NCBI GenBank assembly: GCA_030765335.1 | Contig: JAVCCU010000020.1 | Location: forward strand, 1-45,569 | Reading direction: 5' to 3' | From: Candidatus Kaelpia aquatica | GTDB taxonomy: Bacteria > Omnitrophota > Gorgyraeia > Kaelpiales > Kaelpiaceae | Length of the DNA stretch: 45,569 nt | Shown: positions 18,034 to 26,458 of the stretch, in pieces | Layout of the letters: each line of letters begins with the position of its first letter | How positions within the stretch are numbered: position 1 is the stretch's first letter | Program-made: the position numbers and the translations under genes | The notes under the pieces: generated by a model | Databases searched by the model: none | Told to the model about the DNA's origin: nothing | What the model saw: only the letters and a program-made list of their open reading frames with translations

Positions 18034-19481
18034 AGTCCGCTATAAGCTCTTTCTACTCCATAAGCTATGTTTAATAATTTCTGTTCTTGAAAATAATCAG
18101 CCATTATCTGAAGTCCTAAAGGAAGGCCTTCACTGTTTTTACCTACAGGCATTGATATCGCAGGTATTCCAGCCAGATTGGCCGGAATCGTAAAAATATC
18201 AGAGAGATACATTTTAAGAGGATCTTCTGTTCTCTCCCCCAACTTGAAAGCAGCCGTAGGAGAGGTTGGAGATATAATGCAGTCATATCTCTTAAAAGCT
18301 TCCTGAAAATCTCTCTTTATAAGAGTCCTTACCTTAGCTGCTCTTAGATAGTAGGCATCATAATACCCGCTTGATAATGAATATGTTCCTAGGATTATTC
18401 TTCTTTTTGCCTCTTCTCCAAAGCCTTTTGACTTTGTTGCTAAATACATCTTGATCATTGGATTTACCATCTCTTTTATCCAGCCTGCGCTCTCGACTCT
18501 TAAGCCGTACTCTACTCCATCATAGCGGGCCAGGTTTGAGCTCGCTTCAGAAGGAGCTATAATGTAATAAGTGCTTACTGCATATTCAGTATGGGGCAAG
18601 CTTATCCTGTCTACGGTAGCCCCCTCTTTTTTCAATAACTCTAACACTTCATCGATTCTATCTTGAACTTCACCATCTATCCCCTCAGGGAAATACTCAT
18701 TCGGTATTGCTATCTTTATGCCTTTGAGCACAGGTTCTAAATTTTTACTATATTCTGGCTTCTGCTCACTAGAAGAGGTTGAATCTTTTGGGTCATAACC
18801 TGATATTGCCTCCAGAAGCAGAGCAGTATCTTTAACATCTCTTGTTAAAGGGCCGACTTGATCTAGGCTAGATGCAAATGCTATCAAACCGTAACGGGAT
18901 ACCCTGCCGTAGGTAGGCTTTAACCCTACCACTCCGCATAGGGATGCAGGTTGGCGTATCGAGCCTCCGGTATCACTTCCCAGTGCCCAGAGAGCTTCTT
19001 CAGCTCCAACCGCTGCAGCAGAACCTCCAGAAGAACCGCCTGGAACTCTAGAGAGATCGTGAGGGTTCTTTGTAGCGCCATAGCAGGAAGTCTCACAAGA
19101 AGAGCCAAAGGCAAACTCATCCATGTTTGTTTTTCCTAATAATATTGCTCCATTACTTTTGAGATTTTCAATTACGGTTGCATTATAAGGAGGTTTAAAA
19201 CCCTCTAAGATCTTAGAACTACAAGTCGTGGGTTCATCTTTGACACAGAGATTATCTTTTATTGCAACAGGTAATCCTTTAAGTGCTAGATCGCTATCAT
19301 CCCCATCTAATCTCTTTGCTTCTTCAATGGCGCAATCCTTATTTATTGATACATAAGCATTTATATTCTTATCAGTCTGTTCTATCTTGTTTAAGTAGGA
19401 CTCAACAACCTCTTTGATTTTAACCTCTTTTCTATCTATGAGGTCTTTGAGTTTATACGCACTGAGTTCTGTAAGATTCAT
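18030..19481 (-). CDS. gatA: Asp/Glu-tRNA amidotransferase subunit A
   Basis: GatA is the glutaminase of GatCAB and delivers ammonia to GatB. The amidase-signature triad is complete: K75 in PVAIKDN, cis-S150 in GGSSGGS and nucleophile S174 in SDTGGSIRQP. The length of 483 is normal. It starts one base after gatC ends. The presence of GatCAB implies that at least one of the amidated tRNAs is made indirectly in this organism. Confidence 0.97.
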   Translation of the reverse strand: MNLTELSAYKLKDLIDRKEVKIKEVVESYLNKIEQTDKNINAYVSINKDCAIEEAKRLDGDDSDLALKGLPVAIKDNLCVKDEPTTCSSKILEGFKPPYNATVIENLKSNGAILLGKTNMDEFAFGSSCETSCYGATKNPHDLSRVPGGSSGGSAAAVGAEEALWALGSDTGGSIRQPASLCGVVGLKPTYGRVSRYGLIAFASSLDQVGPLTRDVKDTALLLEAISGYDPKDSTSSSEQKPEYSKNLEPVLKGIKIAIPNEYFPEGIDGEVQDRIDEVLELLKKEGATVDRISLPHTEYAVSTYYIIAPSEASSNLARYDGVEYGLRVESAGWIKEMVNPMIKMYLATKSKGFGEEAKRRIILGTYSLSSGYYDAYYLRAAKVRTLIKRDFQEAFKRYDCIISPTSPTAAFKLGERTEDPLKMYLSDIFTIPANLAGIPAISMPVGKNSEGLPLGLQIMADYFQEQKLLNIAYGVERAYSGL

Positions 19482-19482
19482 C

Positions 19483-19767
19483 TTAATAGACTTTGGGTAC
19501 TGAGAAAAAATTACCTTCTCTATCCGGGGCGTTTTGAAGTACCTCTTCTACTGAAAGCGACGGCTTCTCAATGTCTTTACGCAGCATATTTTTAAGCTCT
19601 AAGACGTGGAAGGTAGGCTCTACATCTTTAACGTCTAGTTCTTTTAATTTATCAATATAGCTCAGTATATTCTCTATCTGCTGCAAGTACTGCTCTATCT
19701 CTTCATCACTTAAATATAATCGGGCCAGATAAGCTGTATGAGCTACAATATCTTTAGAAATTTGCAT
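19483..19767 (-). CDS. gatC: Asp/Glu-tRNA amidotransferase subunit C
   Basis: The 94-residue protein matches GatC, the strap that stabilises the GatA-GatB complex: IVAHTAYLARLYLSDEEI at the N-terminus and LRKDIEKPSLSVEEVLQNAP near the end. It is first in gatCAB. No Shine-Dalgarno sequence precedes its ATG and a promoter -10 lies only six bases upstream, which suggests a leaderless transcript. Confidence 0.95.
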   Translation of the reverse strand: MQISKDIVAHTAYLARLYLSDEEIEQYLQQIENILSYIDKLKELDVKDVEPTFHVLELKNMLRKDIEKPSLSVEEVLQNAPDREGNFFSVPKVY

Positions 19768-19773
19768 AGCACT

Positions 19774-19802
19774 TGTATATCACAGGGGGGTAAAAAAATC
19801 AA
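19774..19802 (-). promoter_or_regulatory. Promoter of gatCAB, leaderless configuration
   Basis: On the minus strand TTGATT (19802-19797) and TATACA (19779-19774) are separated by 17 bases. The -10 ends six bases before the gatC ATG, so the predicted start site falls at the ATG. No ribosome site lies between. The spacer contains a run of seven T and a run of six C on the coding strand. Confidence 0.55.
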
Positions 19803-19828
19803 GAATAGTATTTTAAAACATAGAGCTG

Positions 19829-20572
19829 TCAGTCTTCAGAATGCGCATATACCAAAGAGAAGGCATTGAAAATAGCCTCTTGTAGAAGTGGAACATCCTC
19901 AGCATAAGTAAAGATAGGTGAAGGAGTAATGTGGAATATAGGTTTTACATCATTTTCTATCAGCAGTTCAGCCATTTCATTTAAATAGCTTACTACTTGG
20001 TCTAAAGGAATTCTATGGCGAGGGGCTAATCTGTTTGAAAAAGAGTCTAAATCAATACTGACAACAATAGTCTCTCCTTTATATTGATCCCAAGGCACTT
20101 CATTAAGGCTTGAAATATGAGCTGCAATATCCTTTCTATAAGGTGTGACTTCAACCCAGGGAGGAACAAGCCAATAGGCATCACTTATGCACTCTTGTTC
20201 CTTTCCCAGTCTAACCCAGTTTCCAGAGTGAAGATCAGTGGTGTCTTGGTAGGTCTCAGTAGTATCTCTATAGTCTCTGTGAGCATCTAAGTTGATGACA
20301 ACGACATTTTTTAATCCTTGTTCTTGCAGCCAAAGAACTAAGCCCTGATGTTCATCTGTAATAACAGCGGGTATAGGAATTTCACGCATGCCCGATTGCT
20401 CTGTCGCTATCAGCCCATGTGCGCCAACACTATATTTCAATAATTCATAAAGTAAATTTATTTTGGGATTAAAAACATCGAGGACTGATGATACATCTTT
20501 TACTCTACGTGCAAAAGCGTTGGAACACATAGATAACAACACTATGGTTATAAAAATATTTTTTTTCCACAT
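19829..20572 (-). CDS. Exported UPF0489-like protein with arginase-type fold
   Basis: The 247-residue product has a signal peptide (about 1-21, ending NAFA). Its core resembles UPF0489, in the arginase/deacetylase superfamily. The metal-ligand patterns are D96-A-H98-R-D100 (NLDAHRD), H115 in DLHSGNW and D174-L-D176 (SIDLDSF). These could hold two metal ions for hydrolysis of an amide or guanidino bond. An exported member is unusual. A GGGGTG sequence may serve as the ribosome site. The 85-base gap to the upstream M48 gene shows no strong terminator. The substrate is unknown. Confidence 0.7.
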   Translation of the reverse strand: MWKKNIFITIVLLSMCSNAFARRVKDVSSVLDVFNPKINLLYELLKYSVGAHGLIATEQSGMREIPIPAVITDEHQGLVLWLQEQGLKNVVVINLDAHRDYRDTTETYQDTTDLHSGNWVRLGKEQECISDAYWLVPPWVEVTPYRKDIAAHISSLNEVPWDQYKGETIVVSIDLDSFSNRLAPRHRIPLDQVVSYLNEMAELLIENDVKPIFHITPSPIFTYAEDVPLLQEAIFNAFSLVYAHSED

Positions 20573-20657
20573 TATTACACCCCGTTACAGTAAGCATACC
20601 ATAATTTAAACTAAATATTACTGCAGGTGCTATTTTTTAAAAAGCAAATATAGATAT

Positions 20658-21458
20658 TTAATGCAGGATATTATTATATATCTTAAGTTCTCTTTGAACT
20701 TGTTCGATTCTTTCATCTAAATAAGGGTGTGTTTTTAGATAGTATCTTTTAATTGGTGAATCAAATTGAAATTTTTGTATTTTTTTTAATAGCGATATCA
20801 TTCCTTGAGGGTTAAAACCGGCTTCCTGGAGATATTTTAAAGCCAATCTATCTGCCTCAAACTCTCTCTCTTTGCTATAAGCAAGGAGCAGCAGTATCAT
20901 GGCAACTTGACTGTTTTTAGCAGTACGTGCATCAGGTGAACTTGTACCCATCATTATAAATAAAGCCTGAGTGCCTATTGCTTCCTGAAGTTTAAGAATG
21001 TTGTGCCTTAAAACAATATGTGATAGCTCATGAGCAAGTACTGCAGCTACTTCATCTTCTCCTTCCAGCATATCAATAAGAACTTTGTTGATATAAATAT
21101 AGCCTCCCGGCAATGCAAAAGCATTAGGGCCTTTATCAGAAGATCCTTCATCATGATTACTTTCTTCTTCATCTATTACATTAAAATAATATACCAGTCC
21201 TTTTCGGTCACAATGTTCGACAAGTTTATAACCTATCTTATTAACAACATCTTTTAAGCGGGGGTCTTTCATTATTTCAAACTCTTCTTCAACCCGCAGA
21301 GAAATCTTTTTACCCAGCTTAATTTCTTTCTCTTCCGAGATAAAATTAAGATTTTCTTTGCCGGTAAGTATATTGTAATTTACTCTAGTGCAGCCTGATG
21401 TGAATAATAATAATAAGAATCCCAATAGAAGGAAGGTTCTCTTGAAACAGAGTGTCAT
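20658..21458 (-). CDS. M48-family metalloprotease lipoprotein
   Basis: The 266-residue protein has a lipoprotein signal with F-T-S-G-C, so Cys23 should be lipidated. The zinc motif HELSH is at 143-147, and the third ligand is probably in EREFEADRLALKYL near 197. LPGGYIYINKVLID before the active site is typical of the BepA/YfgC-like group, which degrades or matures misassembled outer-membrane proteins. Its start overlaps the stop of the 51-residue gene (ATGA), so the two are translationally coupled. Confidence 0.92.
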   Translation of the reverse strand: MTLCFKRTFLLLGFLLLLFTSGCTRVNYNILTGKENLNFISEEKEIKLGKKISLRVEEEFEIMKDPRLKDVVNKIGYKLVEHCDRKGLVYYFNVIDEEESNHDEGSSDKGPNAFALPGGYIYINKVLIDMLEGEDEVAAVLAHELSHIVLRHNILKLQEAIGTQALFIMMGTSSPDARTAKNSQVAMILLLLAYSKEREFEADRLALKYLQEAGFNPQGMISLLKKIQKFQFDSPIKRYYLKTHPYLDERIEQVQRELKIYNNILH

Positions 21459-21610
21459 TTTTTTCTTAATTCTAGGAGTATCTCTGCCAGTATCTGCTCT
21501 ATTCTACCTAATGCCTCAATCTGCTTTTTCTGCCCCTCTTCTTGCTCTCTTTGAACATTTTTGGCCTCTTGAGCAAGCTTCATCATGTCAGGAAAGTCCT
21601 TGAATCCCAT
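21455..21610 (-). CDS. 51-residue coiled-coil microprotein
   Basis: A short frame starts at ATG 21610 and ends with a TGA that overlaps the M48 start codon. The product (MGFKDFPDMMKLAQEAKNV..., ending ILLELRKK) is almost wholly helical. It has Glu/Gln-rich heptads and an Ile/Leu repeat at the C-terminus, suggesting a small coiled coil or oligomerisation peptide. The strong ribosome site and the coupling to the protease argue that it is real. I do not recognise the family. Confidence 0.7.
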   Translation of the reverse strand: MGFKDFPDMMKLAQEAKNVQREQEEGQKKQIEALGRIEQILAEILLELRKK

Positions 21611-21617
21611 AAAATTA

Positions 21618-21624
21618 TCCTCCC
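21618..21624 (-). promoter_or_regulatory. Ribosome binding site of the 51-residue gene
   Basis: GGGAGGA lies seven bases before the ATG at 21610, close to the anti-Shine-Dalgarno complement. It is the main evidence that the microprotein is translated. Confidence 0.65.
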
Positions 21625-21627
21625 TTC

Positions 21628-21987
21628 TTAGCGGTATACTTTTTCTATTTTAAGCTGCTGGTTATTGAACTCGATTATCTTGAATCTCATACCCCGGACA
21701 GTTATTAGATCTGGTTCTGGAAATTTCATCAATATAGCATTACCCCCTTCTAAACACGTAAGCAGCAATGTTTTTCTATTACCTGAATACTCATAACCAG
21801 AATAATAGAGATCCTCACCCATATTGGATAATATTTTCTCACCCGCACTGAAAGTATAGGTTTTGGTTGGCTCTGATACAGCTGAGAAGACCCCTTTTAA
21901 AACATTATCAAAGTCGGAGCCGTAAAGCACGGTGCTTATTGTTAAAAATAGAACCAACACCATTAAAATTAAAGATTTTCTCTTCAT
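21628..21987 (-). CDS. Exported small beta-rich protein, unknown function
   Basis: The 119-residue protein has a clear signal peptide (MKRKSLILMVLVLFLTIST...YGS). A short beta-rich mature part (YTFSAGEKILSNMGEDLYYSGYEY, then MKFPEPDLITVRGMRFKIIEF; fragments only) follows. I do not recognise the family. AAAGGAG eight bases before the ATG supports the start. It lies between a YihY-type membrane protein and the coiled-coil/M48 pair, so it may be an accessory to that envelope protease. Confidence 0.65.
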   Translation of the reverse strand: MKRKSLILMVLVLFLTISTVLYGSDFDNVLKGVFSAVSEPTKTYTFSAGEKILSNMGEDLYYSGYEYSGNRKTLLLTCLEGGNAILMKFPEPDLITVRGMRFKIIEFNNQQLKIEKVYR

Positions 21988-22016
21988 AGCCTGCTCCTTT
22001 TTAAATAAAGATATCC

Positions 22017-23210
22017 TTAAATAATATCCGTAAGAGTATGTTTTTGGAGCTCTTCCCTGTTTAAGATACCTTGCATTATCTGGGTAGCTTGTTTGCTATC
22101 TGAGTGAATCTCTTGAGGCAGAAATACCTCGGTCAATTTTATATTACAGGGATTTTTTATAAAATAGAGCTCATTCTCTTTCTTTTTTAATATCTTATGT
22201 TGTTCTAAATAGTTTATCAGTCTTACTATCTTGCTCTTTTGAAGATTAAATTCTGAAAGGATAATCTCATAGTCAAGAGGGAACTTACCGTCTTGAAACC
22301 TCTGAACGATAAATTTAAGGAAATTATAGAGCTCATTAAATTCAAGCAATGAATCTTCATCTTTTCCAGAAATATCTTTAAGATTCTTTCGGTTCTGAAA
22401 CACAAAACCCAACTCTGCCCCATAGAGTATTACCACCCAACTAAAATATATCCAAACAATAAATATTGGAACACTAGCAAAGGTCCCATAGATTGCATTA
22501 TATTTTGTAATTCCTATTTGAAACTGAATATAGGCCCATTGAAATATCTGCCATATTGTACCCGCTATTATTCCAGATATTACTCCTGAGGTCAGGTTTA
22601 CTTTAATATTTGGCATAAACATATAGAATATTGATAGTGCCATCCAGATACTTATAAAAGGTAAGAACCTGATGAAGTTCAAGTAAACGTTGTTCAATAA
22701 ATCGTTCTGAAGCAGGCTTTGAATAAGAGCATTAGAGCTCAAGCTTGCTGTAAATGTAAAAGTTACAAATACAAATATCGGGCAGAGCACTACGATTGTT
22801 AAGTAATCAGATATTTTTCTTGTTATCCTGCGAGCAGAATCTACGTTCCATACAGCGTTAAATACTTCCTCTATTGAACCTAAGAGCCTTACCATAGCAA
22901 GAAGCAAGACGACAATACCTACAGTTCCAAGGTTCTTAAGATTTGTATTCTCTATATATTGTAAAATTTTAAGAAAGATATCCTGTTTTCCTAGAGCAAT
23001 CTTATGGATAACGATATCCTGGAAGTAGTTCTGGATACCCAACCCTTTTGATATCGCAAATATTAAGGCTAAAAAAGGTATTAATGTGAGAATAGTGATA
23101 AAAGATAGCGCTGCTGCATGTAGTTTACATTTATCCTGATTAAAATTATAGACTACGCTCTTTAAGAAGAGAAAAAAAGTCTTTAAAGCTTCTTTTATTC
23201 TTTTAATCAT
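22017..23210 (-). CDS. YihY/BrkB-family inner-membrane protein
   Basis: The 397-residue protein has about six membrane helices in its first 275 residues. It shows the YihY core pattern (HAAALSFITILTLIPFLA near the N-terminus, IYGTFASVPIFIVWIYFSWVVILYGAE at the end of the core; fragments only). A soluble C-terminal helical domain (about 290-397) is longer than in minimal members and looks winged-helix-like. Members were wrongly called ribonuclease BN. Their true role is uncertain, with proposals of lipid or solute transport. It is 12 bases after panB. Confidence 0.85.
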   Translation of the reverse strand: MIKRIKEALKTFFLFLKSVVYNFNQDKCKLHAAALSFITILTLIPFLALIFAISKGLGIQNYFQDIVIHKIALGKQDIFLKILQYIENTNLKNLGTVGIVVLLLAMVRLLGSIEEVFNAVWNVDSARRITRKISDYLTIVVLCPIFVFVTFTFTASLSSNALIQSLLQNDLLNNVYLNFIRFLPFISIWMALSIFYMFMPNIKVNLTSGVISGIIAGTIWQIFQWAYIQFQIGITKYNAIYGTFASVPIFIVWIYFSWVVILYGAELGFVFQNRKNLKDISGKDEDSLLEFNELYNFLKFIVQRFQDGKFPLDYEIILSEFNLQKSKIVRLINYLEQHKILKKKENELYFIKNPCNIKLTEVFLPQEIHSDSKQATQIMQGILNREELQKHTLTDII

Positions 23211-23222
23211 AACCCTTTACTT

Positions 23223-24059
23223 CTATATTTTTTTAATTTTTTCCAGAATATTTTTATCAACATTGAATGAGTTCTCTTGAGATGGAAAAGAACCATTTAA
23301 AACATCTGAACTAAAACTCTTTAATGCCCCCAATATCTCCTCTTCTAAATTAAGATACTCTTTTACAAATTTCCTCTTTACATCTTCTCCTATTCCAAGC
23401 ATGTCGTGTATTACCAGAACTTGACCATCGCAATGCTTGCCTGCTCCAATGCCTATAGTAGGGACTGAAACAGCCTCTGTTATTATCTCTGCCAACTGCT
23501 GGGGAATACACTCTAGGATAATTGCAAAGCAGCCCAGCTTGTCCAGAAGCAGGCTATCTTTATATATTTTCTCTGCTGAAGATGGTTCTCTACCTTGAAC
23601 CTTATAACCTCCTAAAACAACGGCTGTCTGAGGAGTCAGACCAATGTGGCCTAAAACAGGTATCCCGGCTTTAACTAGAGCCTCTATTCTGTCTCTTACT
23701 GCCTCTGCACCTTCCAGTTTTACGGCATCAGCTCCTGATTCTTTAATAAACCTTCCTCCATTACGCAACGCTTCTTCATTTGAGGTTTGATAAGACATAA
23801 AAGGCATATCGGCTATCAAGAAAATGTTCTTTGCTCCTCTTCGAACTGCTTTTGTGTGATGCAGCATCTCATCCATTGTGACAGGAAGCGTTGAATCGTA
23901 CCCCAATACCACATTACCGAGAGAGTCCCCTACTAAAACAATGTCAATCCCTGCTTTCTCTATCAGCCTCGCAGTTGGATAATCATAGGCTGTGAGCATT
24001 GTGATCTTCTCTCTGCGCTCTTTTTTCTCTTTTATCTGAGGTATAGTTAATTTAGCCAT
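23223..24059 (-). CDS. panB: 3-methyl-2-oxobutanoate hydroxymethyltransferase
   Basis: PanB makes ketopantoate from 2-oxoisovalerate and methylene-tetrahydrofolate, the committed step to pantothenate and CoA. The 278-residue enzyme has the metal and substrate residues expected of the family: D45-S46 in LVGDSLG, D84 in IADMPF and E116 in VKLEG, plus GIGAGKHCDGQVLV. It overlaps the upstream glycosyltransferase gene by 13 bases. No panC or panD is nearby, so this is a lone pathway gene carried at the end of the glycan locus. Confidence 0.96.
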   Translation of the reverse strand: MAKLTIPQIKEKKERREKITMLTAYDYPTARLIEKAGIDIVLVGDSLGNVVLGYDSTLPVTMDEMLHHTKAVRRGAKNIFLIADMPFMSYQTSNEEALRNGGRFIKESGADAVKLEGAEAVRDRIEALVKAGIPVLGHIGLTPQTAVVLGGYKVQGREPSSAEKIYKDSLLLDKLGCFAIILECIPQQLAEIITEAVSVPTIGIGAGKHCDGQVLVIHDMLGIGEDVKRKFVKEYLNLEEEILGALKSFSSDVLNGSFPSQENSFNVDKNILEKIKKI

Positions 24060-24982
24060 CTCTCTTTTATGATCCTCCTTTTTTTAAGGGCATTCTTAAG
24101 CCAGGAGATATCTTTTATGAGGTATAGTATACATAAGGGGTTAATTGAAATCAAGAGAATCAGAAGATAGCTATCGTAGAGCAAGACGCAAGGCAGGTGC
24201 TTCATGTAATCACCCAGAGTCTCATTCTTTATCAACGTTGCATACCTATTCTTTAGATACTGCACCTTTAAGTCATCATTGAGGTTTAAAAACCCAAAGC
24301 GGGATTTTTTTCTCCAGCCTGTCACTCCCCGATAGTGAAAAGCAATAGCACTGGGCTTAAAATACGATCTCCAGCCCCTGTTCTTACCTCTCCAATTTAG
24401 ATCTAAATCTTCCAAGTAGGCCTTGTAAGTCTGGTCAAAATATTCATTCTCTATCTCTATATCCTCTAGCATCTCTCTTCTGTAACAAGCAACTGCTCCT
24501 CCCACTCCCCAAACATATCCTTCACTATAGTTGTTAGAGTCTTTTTCTTTATAACCTCTCTCATAGCCGCGTCTAGTACGTGTTAATATCTGACCTGTTG
24601 AGTCTATAAGTCTTGTGGTCGGGTTTATAAGTTTGCCAGTTGCAGAGCCTATACGCTTATCCTTTTGAAAGACTGAAGTCACTTCTTTAATATAATCTCT
24701 ACCTAAGATAACATCATTATTCATACAGAGTATAAGATCAGCATTAGCAAGCCTTATGCCCTGATTGTAAGGAGTTGCTAGAAACATGTTCTCTCGGTTT
24801 TTAACTATCTTTGCTTCTGGAAATTCTTGTTCGACCATCTCAATAGAACCGTCAGAGGAATCATTATCTATAACTATAATCTCAATATTGCTATAACTTT
24901 GATTTAAAACTGATTTAAGACAGTAGTAGAGATACTCTTTTCTGTTGTAATTTACCACTATAACTGAGATAGATTTTTTCAT
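24047..24982 (-). CDS. GT2 glycosyltransferase
   Basis: The 311-residue protein has the GT-A fold of family 2: SVIVVNYNR at the N-terminus, VIDNDSSDGS, the metal motif N88-N-D90 and the acceptor-side LEDLDLNWRGKNRGW. A hydrophobic C-terminal stretch (about 265-295) should attach it to the inner membrane. Relatives transfer rhamnose or similar sugars onto lipid-linked glycans. It lies 3 bases after a B12/radical SAM gene and closes the glycan cluster. Confidence 0.9.
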   Translation of the reverse strand: MKKSISVIVVNYNRKEYLYYCLKSVLNQSYSNIEIIVIDNDSSDGSIEMVEQEFPEAKIVKNRENMFLATPYNQGIRLANADLILCMNNDVILGRDYIKEVTSVFQKDKRIGSATGKLINPTTRLIDSTGQILTRTRRGYERGYKEKDSNNYSEGYVWGVGGAVACYRREMLEDIEIENEYFDQTYKAYLEDLDLNWRGKNRGWRSYFKPSAIAFHYRGVTGWRKKSRFGFLNLNDDLKVQYLKNRYATLIKNETLGDYMKHLPCVLLYDSYLLILLISINPLCILYLIKDISWLKNALKKRRIIKERWLN

Positions 24983-24985
24983 AGA

Positions 24986-26458
24986 TTATCTTGCTTTAAA
25001 GAGTTTAAAGTAAGAGAGTTCTGTTTTAATACGCCTTAACAGTTTCTCAATCAAGAGCTTCAAGCCATAACGTTTATAACGTTTAGCTACAAAATCAAGC
25101 GGGTGCTCTCTCATTTTATTTATAAAGAAAAGATGGTCTCTTTTTGCAATAGCCATTTTTAATGATCTTTCTATCTCTTTTTTTCCGTAATCGGGATAGT
25201 TTAAGATAGCTGGGCCTCCTCCGTCAAAAGAGTGAGGATCGTTATCTGTAATAAAACCTCTCTCTTTTGCCCAATCATAGAAGGGGGTACCCGGTTGAGG
25301 CGTAGCCAGAGATATCTGCACATTATCCACCAAATCCTGTTTTATAATATGAGATATAAAGTCTATTGTCTGGCCATCTTTTTTAATATTTGAACCAGGC
25401 AATCCAAGCATAAAAGTAGTGTAGGTCTTCAGCTCTATCTCTTTAGCGTAGCTTAAAGTAGTAAGTACCTCATTGATTGAGACAGGTTTAGCTATCGATG
25501 AGGCCAATTCTTCAGAAGCTGTCTCTATTCCGAAGCGAACCTTGTAATACCCTGCTGCTTTCATATGATCCATGCTCTCTCTATCTAAGAATCTCAAATC
25601 GCACATAGCTTCGTATTTTAAGTTATTTAATCCTGAACTTATAATCGCTGACATTAGCTTTTTAGTAAAGTTTTTGCTTGAATTATGAGACTCTTCATCA
25701 AAAAAAATGCCCTCAAGCTGGGGATAGCTATTTTTTAAATACTCTATCTCAGATATAATGTCACCTACTTCGCGAAACCTTTGTTTAGGCTGGTTGTAAT
25801 ACATATTTCTTGCGACACAGAAAGAGCAGTTTCCATAGCAGCCGCGGCTGGCATAGGCCTGAATCTCAAGATATTCCGAACTTGGCTCACCGGGGCTGCC
25901 GTATTCAATCCTCTTTACATCTTCATCTTCTGGCCAAGGCAGCTTTGCTATATCCATCAATAGTCTGCGTTGATTCGGATAGAGTCCGGCTATAGAACTA
26001 TCTTCAGCTACTAAGAACTCAAGTAATGTCTCTTCATACTCTCCAATAGCTACATAGTCTACACCTTTAGAGATGAGATCTTGGGGAAAAGCTGTAGCAT
26101 GTTGGCCAACAAATACTATCTTAGTCTGAATCATCTTCTTTAAGCTCTTTCCAACCCAAAGATTCTCAGATATTGTCCGCGTAGCACTCTCTATTATTAG
26201 CCAGTCCGGATTCTCTTCTAAGATATTACTCAAAGTCTCTTCCTTGTTCCACCTCTTAAGGCAAGGGTCTATGAGCTTGATTTTATAAGGGGTGCTCTTC
26301 TTAAGTAAGGCAGCTGCATAAGCAAGCTCCCAAGGATAATAGTTAAACCAAGACGATAGTTCTTTTACTCCTTCAGACCATCTAGAAGGAGAGTGTATTA
26401 TAAAGCGCCCTAGATCATCTTTACCCACGGAGTTCATAAGCACTATCTTTTTACTCAT
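24986..26458 (-). CDS. B12-binding radical SAM protein (single core)
   Basis: The 490-residue protein has an N-terminal cobalamin-binding-like Rossmann domain (about 1-160; VDYVAIGEYEETLLEFL) and a radical SAM barrel with C207-x3-C211-x2-C214 (CYGNCSFC). The later segments KVRFGIETASEE and TYTTFMLGLPG are typical of class B enzymes. The histidine of classical B12 domains is not evident, as is usual in this class. A C-terminal basic helix (about 455-490, RYKRYGLKLLIEKLLRRIK) resembles linkers in the larger neighbours. It overlaps a GT4 gene by 4 bases. It could be a C-methylase or other radical modifier; the substrate is unknown. Confidence 0.85.
   Translation of the reverse strand: MSKKIVLMNSVGKDDLGRFIIHSPSRWSEGVKELSSWFNYYPWELAYAAALLKKSTPYKIKLIDPCLKRWNKEETLSNILEENPDWLIIESATRTISENLWVGKSLKKMIQTKIVFVGQHATAFPQDLISKGVDYVAIGEYEETLLEFLVAEDSSIAGLYPNQRRLLMDIAKLPWPEDEDVKRIEYGSPGEPSSEYLEIQAYASRGCYGNCSFCVARNMYYNQPKQRFREVGDIISEIEYLKNSYPQLEGIFFDEESHNSSKNFTKKLMSAIISSGLNNLKYEAMCDLRFLDRESMDHMKAAGYYKVRFGIETASEELASSIAKPVSINEVLTTLSYAKEIELKTYTTFMLGLPGSNIKKDGQTIDFISHIIKQDLVDNVQISLATPQPGTPFYDWAKERGFITDNDPHSFDGGGPAILNYPDYGKKEIERSLKMAIAKRDHLFFINKMREHPLDFVAKRYKRYGLKLLIEKLLRRIKTELSYFKLFKAR

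Noticed and set aside
19785-19798. Phase-variable homopolymer spacer in the gatCAB promoter
   Set aside because: Runs of six and seven identical bases are short for efficient slippage, and gatCAB is likely essential, so on/off switching is improbable.
20573-20657. Promoter before the exported arginase-fold gene
   Set aside because: A TGGTATGCT element resembles an extended -10, but there is no supporting -35 and the region is AT-rich, so chance is likely.
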